From Eukaryota sp. TZLM1-RC (Eukaryota; Metamonada: BaSk clade), in the NCBI GenBank assembly GCA_040285825.1, contig JAUPSS010000007.1, positions 520,501 to 584,500 on the forward strand: a DNA stretch of 64,000 nucleotides. The letters are read 5' to 3'. Shown here piece after piece: positions 21,100-32,558 of this stretch (position 1 is the first letter of the stretch; the number at the start of each line of letters is the position of its first letter). The notes under the pieces are model-generated. The model saw only the letters and a program-made list of their open reading frames with translations, made no database searches and was not told the origin of the DNA. Made by a program: the position numbers and the translations under genes.

Positions 21100-21797
21100 G
21101 AAATGAAAATTAAGGACCTGGGGTGCAAAGCACAGTATGCGCTCCACAATAAAACCGCAGTTACAAATTTGTTTTTCTTCCCCCTGGCATCAAAGTACTT
21201 TCTCCATTATTATTGTTCCAAACCTCCCTTTTCATGGTCCAGGCCATCTCAATGCTTTCTTAGCCATTATATAATACTGCTCTGCGTTGTCTCCCTCCTT
21301 TTTGTTGACTTTACTGTTGACTCCACTCTTTACATCATCCCTTGAAACATCTGTTTGGAGACAAATTGGTTCAATTCTCACAAAAATTTTGTTTCTTGTT
21401 CAATTTGACTTGACTATCAGCAGATGTTGACATTTCTCTTTTCATGAAAAGCTTGCTGTCGCCTTTAAATCGCTCTTGGAGCTTCTCAAACGGCCGCTTA
21501 ATAATGAAAATAGAAAGCTTGTGATCTCTTTTTTGAAAATTTCGTCAGTTGTTCTTGAAATAGAACCCTCACTCTTTGTATTGGATGTGGTTGATGGTAC
21601 AAAAAATTGTATGTGTGATAAAAAGCCCGCTGTAGAATTCTAAACGAATCTCGGAGCTTCTCAGACGGCCGCTTAGTAATGTCAACCATGTACTTTTTTG
21701 CTTTGCACTGGTTGTTCAATTTCCTTTTGAAGTATTGGCTACAGGTAGTGGAGTCGTTGGATAAAGTAGTTTTGAATTGTTGCAATAACGAGTTCAT
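21100..21797 (-). repeat. dispersed repeat family D, copy 1
   Basis: This segment resembles the plus-strand segment at 36960-37550 along at least 550 bp. In the minus-strand reading are DITKRPSEKLRDSFRILQ, then FHY-stop-AAV, then HEKRNVN, then QYYIMAKKALRWPGP and IIMEKVL. The same words recur in copy 2 as LTKQPSEMLQERFEG, FHYQAAVWKLRERVKNRQ, VKRNVN, QFDIMGTKAIEGPAPW and VVMERKEL. Inside each copy a roughly 35-bp piece (CAGCCGT-x-TG-x-GCTCC) appears twice, about 170 bp apart. The frame is interrupted, so this is decayed coding DNA of an unknown family. Confidence 0.65.
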
Positions 21798-22003
21798 TTA
21801 ATAATACAAATTCCAAGACTTTAAAAAAATTTAAAAATCATCAGAAAAATTCTTCCTCCCTTCTTAGACAGGCTAAACTCCTACTTCCTGTTTCGGAAAG
21901 TATGACGTAACGTAGCACGTCATCATTAGTTTAAATTCGTTTTTGTTTTTATTTAGTTTGATTTTCTATCTCCGCTCCATAAACATCCGTTTTATTTTAG
22001 TTA

Positions 22004-23977
22004 ATGGAAAATCAACGTGCACTGAAGCCAACAGTAATTACTGTTGACTCAAGAGAATCCACTCCTGCCCCTGCCTCAGCTCGCATCTTCCCTCCTGGAG
22101 TAATTTCTTCATCTTCTTCCAGTTCTGATAACGATTCATATAGTATTACTCTTAACCCTTTTTCCTCAATAAACCAATGTAATTACTCGACATCCCCATC
22201 TTCATCCAGAAGCCCCACAGCCTCCTCAACATTTTCTGACGCTCAAGAATTTCAAGAACTCTTTGATAACTTGGATTCAATAGCCCCTCCCGTTCCAGAA
22301 GCCAATCACGCTCTTATCTCTCATTCCCCCTCGTCCTTTTCTGATTCATCCTCTGATAATATGTCCGATTCAAACGAGTTAGTCTCAAAAGTTTCTTCAA
22401 GCTCAACTCATGTGGTACCGCTAGGAAAGGCTCCCTCCTGTAAAATAGACTCTTTGTCGTTGGAAGCTAGTTCTGACCTTGACACTGAGTCTGGGCTGGT
22501 TGACGCCGACTGTGCTTACGCTGACGGTGGAGTAAGGCATGATGCCTCTGAATTAACCAAGAAACGCTCCAAGAATAAGACTCAAGAATCTAAGGAGTTG
22601 ATCAAAAAGAACGATCCCTCCGCTGAGCCCATGATCTCACTATTCAAAAAGGAACTCAATAAGCCCGTAGACAAGAAGCTCCTGCATTTGATGATTCATG
22701 TTGATTCCGATACTGTTCTTCATGGTATGGTTGATACTGGTGCTACCATCTCATGCATCTCTAATGACCTGATCCAGAAGACCAAGCTTTCCCCCACGAA
22801 CGACTCTTTCGAAGTAGAACTTGCAGACCGAAATAAGCTCGTCTGCCCCCTTGCCACTGGAAAACTAGCTTTCTCTCTCGGTGGAGCTGCCAAACTCACC
22901 TTTGTCGACGTAACCCTCGCAGTACTCCTCCTTCAGAACTAATGCATTATTGGCTGCGATTTCCTCGAAAAGCTAGGTATACTAACCAAAGATTATCTCT
23001 TCCTAAACCTCTCTGACAAGAACTACCAGCTAATGGAAGACGAATCCATCCCCGATCAATTCATACCTCCGTCAGATCGAGTCTCCGCCCTCCCCGCTCT
23101 CCTTGATCTGGATAAGACCTCATTTTTGCTCAACGACTCCACTCTGGAAAACTCAATTAAAGACTTACTATTCAAGTATCCTGAAGTTTTCTCACAGCTT
23201 CCTACTCCGAAAGGTACAGATTGTCCGCCTATGCGTATCCCATTTCACGACGAAACCAAGATAGTCTCCAAGAAGTTCCGAGATCTACCCCCAGACAAGC
23301 TCAAGGTCGCTAACGAAGAAATGGACGTCCTTGTTAACAATGGTTTCGCTGTTCCTTATGATCGACCATGGAGCTCCTTCATCTGTCTTGTCCAACGCCC
23401 TGGAAAACCTCCCCGCCTTACTGGAGATTACTCTGGCACTGGAGGCATTAACGACCTAACTGTTCCCGTTCCCGCCGATCTACCCAAGATCTCTGATGTC
23501 TGTGAATTCCTTTCCGAAAGCAAGTACATCGCTACCCTAGATTTGCCGAAAGCCTTCTGGTAGTTGATTCTGCATACTGATGATCAAGAAAAGTCTGCTA
23601 TAGCGATTCCCGGAAGAAAAATCACGTACACCCGTACTGCCTTTGGACTAAAGAATGTCCCCGCTGTCTTCCAGAATCTTATGAAAAACATATTGGACTC
23701 TGAAGGAGTCTTCATCTATATGCATGATATCATCGTAGTTGCCTCAACTGAAGAAGTTTTCCTACAAAGAATAGACTACATCCTGTGCCGTGCTCGCCAA
23801 TATCGTGTGAGAATCGGTCTCCACAAGTGCACTTTCCAGACCGACCGATATCCTATCAAGGTACTCGGAACCATTTTTGAAGATGGAAAGCGCCGTATTG
23901 ATCCAACCAAGATCGAAACTGTTCGTAAACTAGCTCCCTCAACCTCCATGCCTGAACTCCGATGCTTCATAGGCTGA
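22004..23977 (+). mobile_element. Ty3/gypsy-like retrotransposon fragment (protease and reverse transcriptase)
   Basis: Two stretches, 22004-22942 (312 codons) and 23033-23977, together read as part of a gag-pol polyprotein. The first is Ser-rich and ends with a retropepsin-like block, LHGMVDTGATISCISNDLI, with the DTGA active site. The second has the Ty3/gypsy RT pattern: GFAVPYDRPWSS, ATLDLPKAFW, TAFGLKNVPAVFQNLM and VLGTIFEDGKRRIDPTKIE. TAG at 23561 breaks the frame right after AFW, TAA at 22940 breaks it after the protease, and the YxDD motif reads YMHDI, so the catalytic Asp is lost. RNase H and integrase are absent, and no LTRs were found. The stretch is visibly richer in G+C than its surroundings. 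Confidence 0.85.
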
Positions 23978-26270
23978 AATGAAACATGAAATCATCATGT
24001 CTAGATGTCTCAATGAAGGAAAATGACGGTAGCTTGGTTCTGAGTAAACTGTGGCCACGGATAATATTGGAAAAGAAACTGTAATGGATGAAGCGGAAGA
24101 TCACCAAGACAAGAAATCTTCACACAGTGAAGTTCATAAAGCAGCATTGTCTATAAAAAAGACATGTGGTACGCTTGACAGATATAACCCAAACCTGGAG
24201 TTGGAAATGGATGAGACTTTGACATCGTGTTGACCATAATCTAATTACACTTATGCTGAAAGGATGAAAAACAATCTGTATTACAGGTTCACAAGGTAAA
24301 AGAGACAGCATTGTAATTTCAATAGTAACCAAATCTGGGTTGCTTTAACCATTGTAAGAAAGGTTATCAATTGGTCAGTCATACAACAAAGTCTTACAGA
24401 AAAGCTGGCACTGGAACAACAAAAAATAGAATAATAAAAATAAATTAAACTAAATAAAAATAAACCAACTGTTGTTTCCAAAATGGAATATACATTACTG
24501 GACTCTTCCTTCGAATACACCCTTTTTCTGCTGTAACCTTCCACTTTATAGCTTAAGATCATCAGAGTGGACAAATCGCCATTTCCTCAATGTTCACAAC
24601 TTCGAGATGTGGAACAAATAGTTCGCTTTATTGAACAAGTAAGGAGTTTTAAATTTCAGCAATCATTGTTATAGAAGATAATAGAGCCAACTTTGCCCAA
24701 GATTGTTATTGTTTTTGTTCTATGGAAAAAAATAAAAATCTATTCCAGACGACTTATTGCTGATACCCAAAATTGTAATCGTAGAAAAACATGACATTTT
24801 TCTACAACACAATTGAGCTGTCCGAAATTTTACTGTATTAATACATTCATCTTCCAAATTTGATCAAAATCACATCAAATTCTGTAAAAATAATCAAATT
24901 CGTGAACCGAAAAAAATCCAGTAAATCTCAAATCATGATAAGCAACACTCAACAAACTTTTTTCATGAAAGCAATATTGACACTTCTAGTTGGAGTTACA
25001 ATCTCCATGAAAGATCCAAAGACATGTAGACTATACAGACACACGTATTCAGATCTTTCTTGACCGTAATCAACCTCAAACAGTTAAAAACTGAACAATT
25101 GATGATGACTCAGTCGTTTATGTATTTATAATTAAAGACTCTAAATAAAGAGAATTACTCTCAATATTTGGTTGAGACTCTTGGTTGAAATTATCAGATT
25201 GAATAAAAAATCAAAAACAAAAAAAGCAGTATTTTAATCGTGAGAAGTGGAAAACAGTTGAATTGAAAACCCCTCCCCTCCCCTTAATGGACAAAATGAA
25301 ATCAGGAAATAGCCGAAAATTCGTTTTGAGGGTCAAGAAAGCCTAAACCAAAAATGAAATGTTTATAGAAAATAGTTTTGATAACAGTTGACCATATCTC
25401 ATTTGATAATTGTGAGAAAAACATCAAAACATGACAGCTAAAGACCTACTATAAGTGATGGAGGTTCACGAAATCAAAAAAAGAAAATGAAAAATCAAAC
25501 AAGCGCCAAGAGCATAGTAAATGAAATTGATTTGATGAAGAACGAGTTTGAAAAAAGATCTGGAAGGAAAAACATGCAACCATCTATAAAAAAGCAAAAA
25601 AGCAAATGCAGAATTAAAGAAATGAATAGATTATAAAAATGAATTGATTAATAAAAAAACATCCAAGCACTAAAAATAAATTGAATGAATGGAGTTTTCA
25701 GAATCTCAACATTGTCGGTAGAAATTGATTCAAAAAAACAAGATTCTCCGGCTTTGACCAATTTTTTTTAGTTTTTTTGAATAAATGTGATGAACAACAG
25801 ATCAAAAAATATCAAATGAAGACAAACACTGTTGACGTGTCAATAACGTAGCAAATAACATCATTTAGGATGAGGTGAATTTGAATGAGATCTTATCACC
25901 GCTGCTATGACATATTGTTGATCTTGAGAAAGATGGATTAGAAAGGTCGTCAGAAATGTATTTAGATGTGACTTCTTTACTATGATGGCAGATTGGAATC
26001 CGTTAAAGAAGGAAGGAAAGAGTTATGGTATCGATGGCTAATCAACAGTTGTTGAACTGTAAGAAAACGAGACGGAATGCAGACATTGGAGAAAAAGGCT
26101 GGAAATAAGGATGATATTGGTGACAGCACAGCGATGATTGCTGACTGATAGCTGTCTTGAGAGAGGATCCCCATAAAGATGAAAGACATCGGCTATTAGC
26201 ACAAAAATGTCAAATAGTAGTAACCAGTTGAGATTACTGATATGTGTAGATGAAATGAATAATGATTATC
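23978..26270. other. long AT-rich stretch, no gene seen
   Basis: About 2.3 kb with only short, unconvincing frames on both strands. The frame at 24051-24233 (plus, NIGKETVMDEAEDHQDKK) has protein-like composition but no start or relatives. A-rich runs dominate 24850-25750. It may be very old transposon debris. Confidence 0.5.
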
Positions 26271-26417
26271 TTTTCAAAAACCGAAGTCCTTCTTTTCCTT
26301 TGATTTACTCATCCACAACATGAAACAGCTTAAGAACAGCATTGACATTATTATTCCATAGACATCCACACTTTTTGCAAGTGAGTTATCCATATCTATG
26401 GATAAACCAATAACTAC

Positions 26418-27765
26418 AGAATTATCAATCCTATCACAGTATACATCACCTCTATCATCAGAACCAAAATTATTTAGAGAAAGTGTTTCCTTCAGCAGGG
26501 GCTTTCTGATACACGAAATTCTTGCAGTTTGTGCCATATTGAAAACAGTGTCTCTAACAGCATCATGTAATGAAAAACGATAAGTTATCAATTTGGAACA
26601 ATTCAGAGCATGGCGCAAAGTGAGTTGAGGTGAATTCGAACAAATACATTTTTCTTTTGATAATAATTGATTAATGGGATTATTCAAATATAATCTCATT
26701 TTTGTTACAAATGCTTCATTAGTGGCACACAATCCAAATCTTCGTGGTACAATGGCTACAAAAAGTGAAGAATCTGATGACTAGTTTTCACAAACACCCT
26801 TTTCCAATAACAATGAGTGAAGATCTTGATTTAAAACAGCCGAGCTGCATATATTATTATAAAGATCTTCTTCATACATTCCAGTCAATCGTTTCTGTAA
26901 TGTTCGAAGAGTGGCCTTCAAATTTAAAACATTTTTTTGGGAATATTGCCATTGAATGATTGGGCAAAACATCGACCCCATTTTCTACATCAATTTTTGA
27001 AATTTCCTCATTTAATGCAAAAGCATTGGAACTTTGCGTTGTCATCAATAAATCTTCCCAATCTGCAAATCTTTTGGAAAAAAGATTGCGTTTCTGCATC
27101 CACCAACAAAAGCACACGAGGTAGGAATAGAAGCCTTCGTTCGCCCTAAACCGCCATAATGTGGACTAAGGTAAGCATGGTCTGGAATTTGGAACATTTA
27201 CAGCCCAGTCATTGAGACAGAACTTTTGCACGTAATTCATTAAACTTCTGAGCCAAAGGGCTAGTGACAAGAAGATTTGTATATCGAAATATATAATTGA
27301 AGTTCGAACTAAAACACAGTCTTATAATGGTAAATTTGATGTGTTTTTGTATATCTAAATTCATCATTCGGTCATTTTTGTCGGAAATTGACTTCAACTT
27401 TTCAAACAATTTTTTGGTAATTTCATCATTATTTCCTAAAAACGAACCCAAATGACGAATGGCATCAATTGAATATAATTTGGCTTGAATTTCAATATCA
27501 TCAATTATTGTGGAAACTGGAGCATTCGATAACAAAACACATTTAAGTAAATTAAGTCGGAGACCAATTTTGGTAAATAATTCTTTAAAACATACAGTTG
27601 CTTTTTTCACAATATTTAAATCACCAATAAGCACAACATCATCCAGATATGCAATCATTTTTAGTGAAGGAAACATCTCTTGAATTTGCAGTAGAATAGG
27701 ATGAATGGCCAAACAAAACAAAAGAGGTCCTAACGGATCTCCTTGCTTTACATCACTTGATGTTC
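26418..27765 (-). mobile_element. LINE family F1 fragment, RT to endonuclease start
   Basis: On the minus strand this copy runs from GVKQGDP (27730-27760) through AYLDDVVLIGD (27650-27680), the post-RT region 27209-27721 and the zinc finger CICSNSPQLTLRHALNC near 26640, then stops matching at about 26418 inside the endonuclease. It is therefore cut at both ends. It keeps a 170-codon open frame (27209-27721) and a 152-codon frame (26274-26732) whose last part runs into unrelated sequence. It has the same TAG between post-RT region and finger as the 1.6-4.3 kb copy. Confidence 0.88.
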
Positions 27766-27825
27766 TCAGAATGGAATTTGAATTGATTAAATTATTTATT
27801 GTAAAATTTTTTTATAATATTTAAT

Positions 27826-28545
27826 TTATTGAATTTGCACACTTGATTAAATTAAATCATAACTAATGGGACGACTATCATTAAACCAAGATTTCCTCTA
27901 CAAAATCTTGATTTGCTTGCTGTCCAGCTAAAGCTTCTCTAATTCGATTGAAAAACCGCGGTAATCTATTAATAATGGCAAATTGAATCCGTGAACGCCA
28001 TAAAAAAATATCAAATCTTTTCATTGTTTTTTCTTTCACCATTTTTTGGAAGTCATCCAAAAAAGTTTCTGCTTCAACTGATAATCTTCCATTTATCGAA
28101 AATGGGAAAGCAATAAAAATCAGCTGTGTATTTCTATCGATATTTGCATCTTCAATTTCTTTATCATATTTTCTATGTTTTTCTTTTGCTTTAAAATCCA
28201 GAGCAGCCACAGGATTAAGTTTTCTTCTGTGAACCAAAGTATCGTTTGCAACATTACATGAGACAAAGTCAACAATAGCTTCAGAATTATCAATCCAATC
28301 ACAGTATACATCACCTCTATCATCAGAACCAAAATTATTCAGAGAAAGTGTTTCTTTCAGCAGGGGCTCTTTGATACAAGATATCCTTGCAGTTTGTGCC
28401 ATATTGAAAACAGTGTCTCTAACAGCATCATGTAATGAAGAACGATAAGTTATCAATTTAGAGCAATTTAGAGCATGGCGCAAAGTGAGTTGAGGTGAAT
28501 TCGAACAAATACATTTTTCTTTTGATAATAATTGGTTAATGGGGA
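27826..28545 (-). mobile_element. LINE family F1 fragment, endonuclease and 3' end
   Basis: The 200-codon frame at 27881-28483 covers the end of the finger and the whole endonuclease (RGDVYCDWIDN, IVDFVSC, LDFKAKEKHRKYDKEI), and the copy ends at 27826 with the family 3' terminus TTTATTGAATT read on the plus strand. It is cut on its 5' side near 28545. A complete endonuclease core is kept without stops. Confidence 0.88.
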
Positions 28546-29007
28546 TGTAAAATTATAATTATAATTCTGAATTATTTTTATAGCATCAAATGTACCAATA
28601 TCATTTTTAAGTAATACAATCACTTTTTATAACAATTTTACCAAATAATTTTTTTGAATCATGATATAAAGAAGAATGAGCATGTATTGTTTTAATTTTT
28701 AAATTTTGTTTATTTTTAAATAAGAAGTTGAATATGTGTTTATCATTCAATACCAATAAATCAACTTCATTTGATGAGATGAATTTTTGTGAATTTCTTT
28801 CAAAAATTTTCATATTTTTTTAATAATATTATGAATGGATGTCCAAATGATTTCATATTGATTTTTCTCAATTTCCTGAAATTAAAAAGATTATCTAGAT
28901 TAACTTCATTGTCAACATGTCATTTGAAGTTTTTTTAAAGTTGGTAGATGAAAACAATCATTTTATTCAATTGTTTCTAATATTTCCAAAGTTTTCATTT
29001 TACTGAT

Positions 29008-29206
29008 GATTTCACAGTATCCATGGTGCTTTATTGCAAAAGATGCCGGAATTAATGCCGTATTTTCAATCAACATATAGCACTTGTTCTAATTTACATT
29101 TTTGTGATAGCATTTTGAGTTCATCAAGTGGTGTAAAGCAAGGAGATCCGTTAGAACCTCTTTTGTTTTGTTTGGCCATTCATCCTATTTTATTGCAAAT
29201 TCAAGA
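29008..29206 (+). mobile_element. LINE family F1 fragment, RT motif region
   Basis: A 200-bp piece matching 2338-2525 of the first F1 copy, covering FHGALLQ to AIHPILLQIQ with the GVKQGDPL block. It is on the strand opposite to the neighbouring F1 fragments, which shows rearrangement or independent insertion. Confidence 0.85.
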
Positions 29207-29760
29207 TTGATCCACAACTGTAATCCATACTGTAATTCAATACTGTATCCATCAGTAGTGTCTTCAACGCTTGTACAGGTCAATAGATGTTTCAGGATTT
29301 TTTTGAGCTTCTTTGGAGAAATTTGGTGAATTACTGGGAAAGTATCCAATACTTCAAGAGCAGTACATCTGAGTTTGTAAGGCAACAAAAGGGACTCGAG
29401 GCCATCAGGGTCTTGGGCTCTTGCAAAACGTAACGGTTCGGGTTTCTTTTTATCAGAAACATCGGAGTCATCAGAGTACAAGAGAGGGACTTCATTTTTT
29501 CCTTCTTTCTGGACTTCTCAGCTGTCTTCATTTAAAGCATCGTCAAGATTGAAATACGTTTTTTCGGAGTTGACTCCTTCTTCAGCTTCTTCAGCTGGTG
29601 CATGGGCGGGATTTCGGGAACTTCTTCTAGAGTTCTGAGAATTAGTAGAAGCGGCTTCAGTTCTTTAAGGATATACGAACGGAAGAGTCTCAAAACTCGT
29701 CAACGGAGCTTCCAGAGGAGCGGTCAGCATTTCAGAGAATTGGAACAACTCTGCCAGAAT
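29185..29760 (-). pseudogene. decayed coding region of unknown origin
   Basis: A minus-strand frame can be read for about 180 codons with only two stops, at about 29685 and 29520. It starts with PLEAPLTSFETLPF, continues with an acidic part (APAEEAEEGVNSEKTYFNLD, then YSDDSDVSDKKKPE) and ends with a compact part, LPYKLRCTALEVLDTFPVIH then ISPKKLKKILKHLLTC. Codon use is less AT-rich than nearby. It could be the exon of a broken host gene or the gag-like first ORF of a retroelement; no family is recognised. Confidence 0.45.
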
Positions 29761-30349
29761 TACTCATTGGGGTCTCAGTAATTACTGTGAACGTTCGCAT
29801 GCATTATAATCTTTGTATAAACGGAAACCTAGGTAACAGGATGTTTATCACAAGGAATGGGAATAATCAATGCAAAATTATGTTTCTGTCAAGATACATA
29901 ATTTTGCATTTTGATGACATGTCATCACGTGATACAGTAATGACTCTTATAACTATAAACTACATTGGCTACAACCTACACAAGCAGTTTTTAACAAATC
30001 AAAGAAAATACTTGAAGGAACAACAGCTTCTTCTTTTGGTAAATATTCAATAATATTTGATATTTCTATGCAAAGTTAAAACTCCATATCTTTATGATCC
30101 AAATCAGTCAAAAGGAATTGACTGGAGGTTAGTCTTTCATAAAAGCGACCGAGAGATAATAGAGCTGAAGATCATAAGGGAACAACACTTTTGAAAACTG
30201 AAAATAATATTATGTTGTGCCAAAAACTCTTGTCAAAAACTTTTCCAGTACGTTGTTTCACAATTTCAAACAAAAACATCCCGAAAAGATAAAGCAAGAG
30301 GTACAACCTCCATGAAGGGAAATTGCACATGGACAGTGGACATAATGTA
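29760..30349. other. gap between LINE fragments, no gene seen
   Basis: AT-rich. A plus-strand frame at 29787-30053 (up to 88 codons) reads RMFITRNGNNQCKIMFLSRY but has no recognised relatives. Nothing else was found. Confidence 0.45.
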
Positions 30350-31240
30350 TTTATTGAATTTGCACACTTAATTAAACTAACTCAATACTAATGGGACGAC
30401 TATCATTGAACCAAGATTTCCTCTACAAAATCTTGATCTGCTTGCTGTCTAGCTAAAGCTTCTCTGATTCGATTGAAAAACCGTGGTAATCTATTAATAA
30501 TGGCAAATTGAATCCGTGAACGCCATAAAAAATATCAAATTTTTTCATTGTCTTTTCTTGCACCATTTTTTTGGAAGTCATTCAAAAAAGTTCCTGCTTC
30601 AACTGATAATCTTCCATTGATCGAAAATGGGAAAGCAATAAAAACCAGCTGTGTATTTCTATCGACATTAGCCTCTTCAATATCTTTATCATATTTTCTA
30701 TGTTTCTCTTTTGCTTTAAAATCCAGAGCAGCCACAGGATTAAGTTTTCTTCTGTGAACCAAAGTATCATTTGCAACATTACATGAGACAAAGTCAACAA
30801 TAGCTTCAGCATTATCAATCCAATCACAGTATACATCACCTCCATCATCAGAACCAAAATTATTTAGAGAAAGTGTTTCCTTCAGCAGTGGCTCTCTGAT
30901 ACACGATATCCTTGCAGTTTGTGCCATATTAAAAACAGTGTCTCTAACAGCATCATGTAATGAAGAACGATAAGTTATCAATTTAGAGCAATTAAGAGCA
31001 TGGCGCAAAGTGAGTTGAGGCGAATTCGAACAAATACATTTTTCTTTTGATAATAATTGATTAATGTGGTGTTTCCACAAACAACCTTTTCCAATAACAA
31101 TGAGTGAATATCTTGATTTAAAACAGCGGAGCTGCATATATTATTATAAAGATCTTTTTCATACATTCCAGTCAATCGTTTCTGTAATGTTCGCAGAGTG
31201 TACTTCAAATTTACAACATTTTTTTCTGGACATAATGAGT
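30350..31240 (-). mobile_element. LINE family F1 fragment with internal deletion
   Basis: The minus strand gives NVVNLKYTLRTLQKRLTGMY (post-RT), a jump to HINQLLSKEKCICSN, the finger and a full endonuclease, ending at 30350 with the family 3' terminus. Compared with the first copy, about 110 bp are missing at 31070, which removes the place of the shared TAG but also shifts the frame. Confidence 0.87.
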
Positions 31241-31299
31241 GAAATTTCAAATATAACAATTTTGCTTAATAATGGTCTTTTCTGGTTCATAAGGAAACA

Positions 31300-31990
31300 G
31301 ATAAAGGTTCTCTATAGTGTCATTGCTCCATTGCTGTAGACAAATAATTACACACATCAATGTATCTCACATCCGTTATAGTACCCTCAAGAACTTCAAG
31401 CATCAGATCATCCATATTTCGAATCAATAGAATTCAAAGTATCGTCAGCAATCAAACGGGAGAGTAATGGTTCTATATAGGAAACAATTCTTTGTTATTT
31501 TGACATACAATGAAGTTGATCTCTTTCTGCATCATGAACTTTTGAGTGGAAAGTAATAAAATGTTTACAATTGAATAAATGTTGTGGAAAAATCTTTGAT
31601 CAACATATACAAATCAAATTGTTGTGCAAGTACTCGTTACAAATTTTCTCTGGTCTTCCCATGGATAAAAACAATTTCATTTAAATATTTTTTATAAAAT
31701 GTACTCATATGATAGGTTGTTTGTATAGATAAATAAAAAAATAAATCAACATCTGAATAATCCATCTCTCCCAAAACAAAAACACTAGATGCAACTTTCT
31801 CATAGTGAGATCCAAGAGAGAGCAAAGCATCAGAAACCATCTTTAACATCCCTTTAACAATAGAAAACGCAATTCTATTTTGTCAAAACAATCTGTTGAA
31901 GTCTCTGGTAGTTCTTTTCTTAACAATCATTTCAAAATCTTCCAAAAACATAAAGCCGTTGGAGCAAGTGAACTTAGAAGTGAAAAAAAG
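31300..31990 (-). mobile_element. LINE family F2 fragments, two pieces in swapped order
   Basis: Minus-strand blocks are HYEKVASSVFVLGEMDYSDVD (endonuclease tail, 31700-31800) and, further down the same strand at 31400-31580, ITFHSKVHDAERDQLHCMSK and YIEPLLSRLIADDTL, which belong upstream of the endonuclease. The order is thus tail first, then body, as expected where two copies lie head to tail (compare the array at 54.5-58.6 kb) or after a rearrangement. Confidence 0.65.
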
Positions 31991-32558
31991 AGAAAATAGA
32001 AATGCATACAAATTGTATTTTATGATATATTGTGTTTTTCATATCAATATTAATGGAAAAGTTCAAAATATGGTCATATTTTGTTATTGTAAATTAACAA
32101 AACAACGATGATTTTTATAAAGCATTAATTCAAATTAAAGCCGGAGTGCAAAATACAACAAAAACAAAAACAAGTAGGCAGTGTAAAGATTTTTCCTTTC
32201 AAAAATGAGGAAATTCGAGAAATTTTGTGAGTATAAATTTTATGCACAAGAAAAGATTGTGGAAAAAATAATCATATTAATGAGTATTCATTCACAATGT
32301 TTGTAAATTTTTCCCTCCTGTTGCTGCTGATTATTCATTGATCGGTTATGATTCAAGTGAACCAAACAGTCAGTTATTAACAAACGACAGACACATAGAA
32401 ATATCAAGCAATCAAACAACCAAATGGTTATCCACCAGTAGATTACTACCGATTAAAAGCCCAAAAAAACGACCAAGTGTCACATCAATTGAAACGGTAC
32501 CAAAATTTCTTGAATAAAAAACAAATTTGTGTTGGAAAAAATGATTGAAACGTGATTA
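31991..32558. other. intergenic region, no gene seen
   Basis: AT-rich sequence before the 3' end of the RCC1-LRR gene. No gene or element was recognised. Confidence 0.5.
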
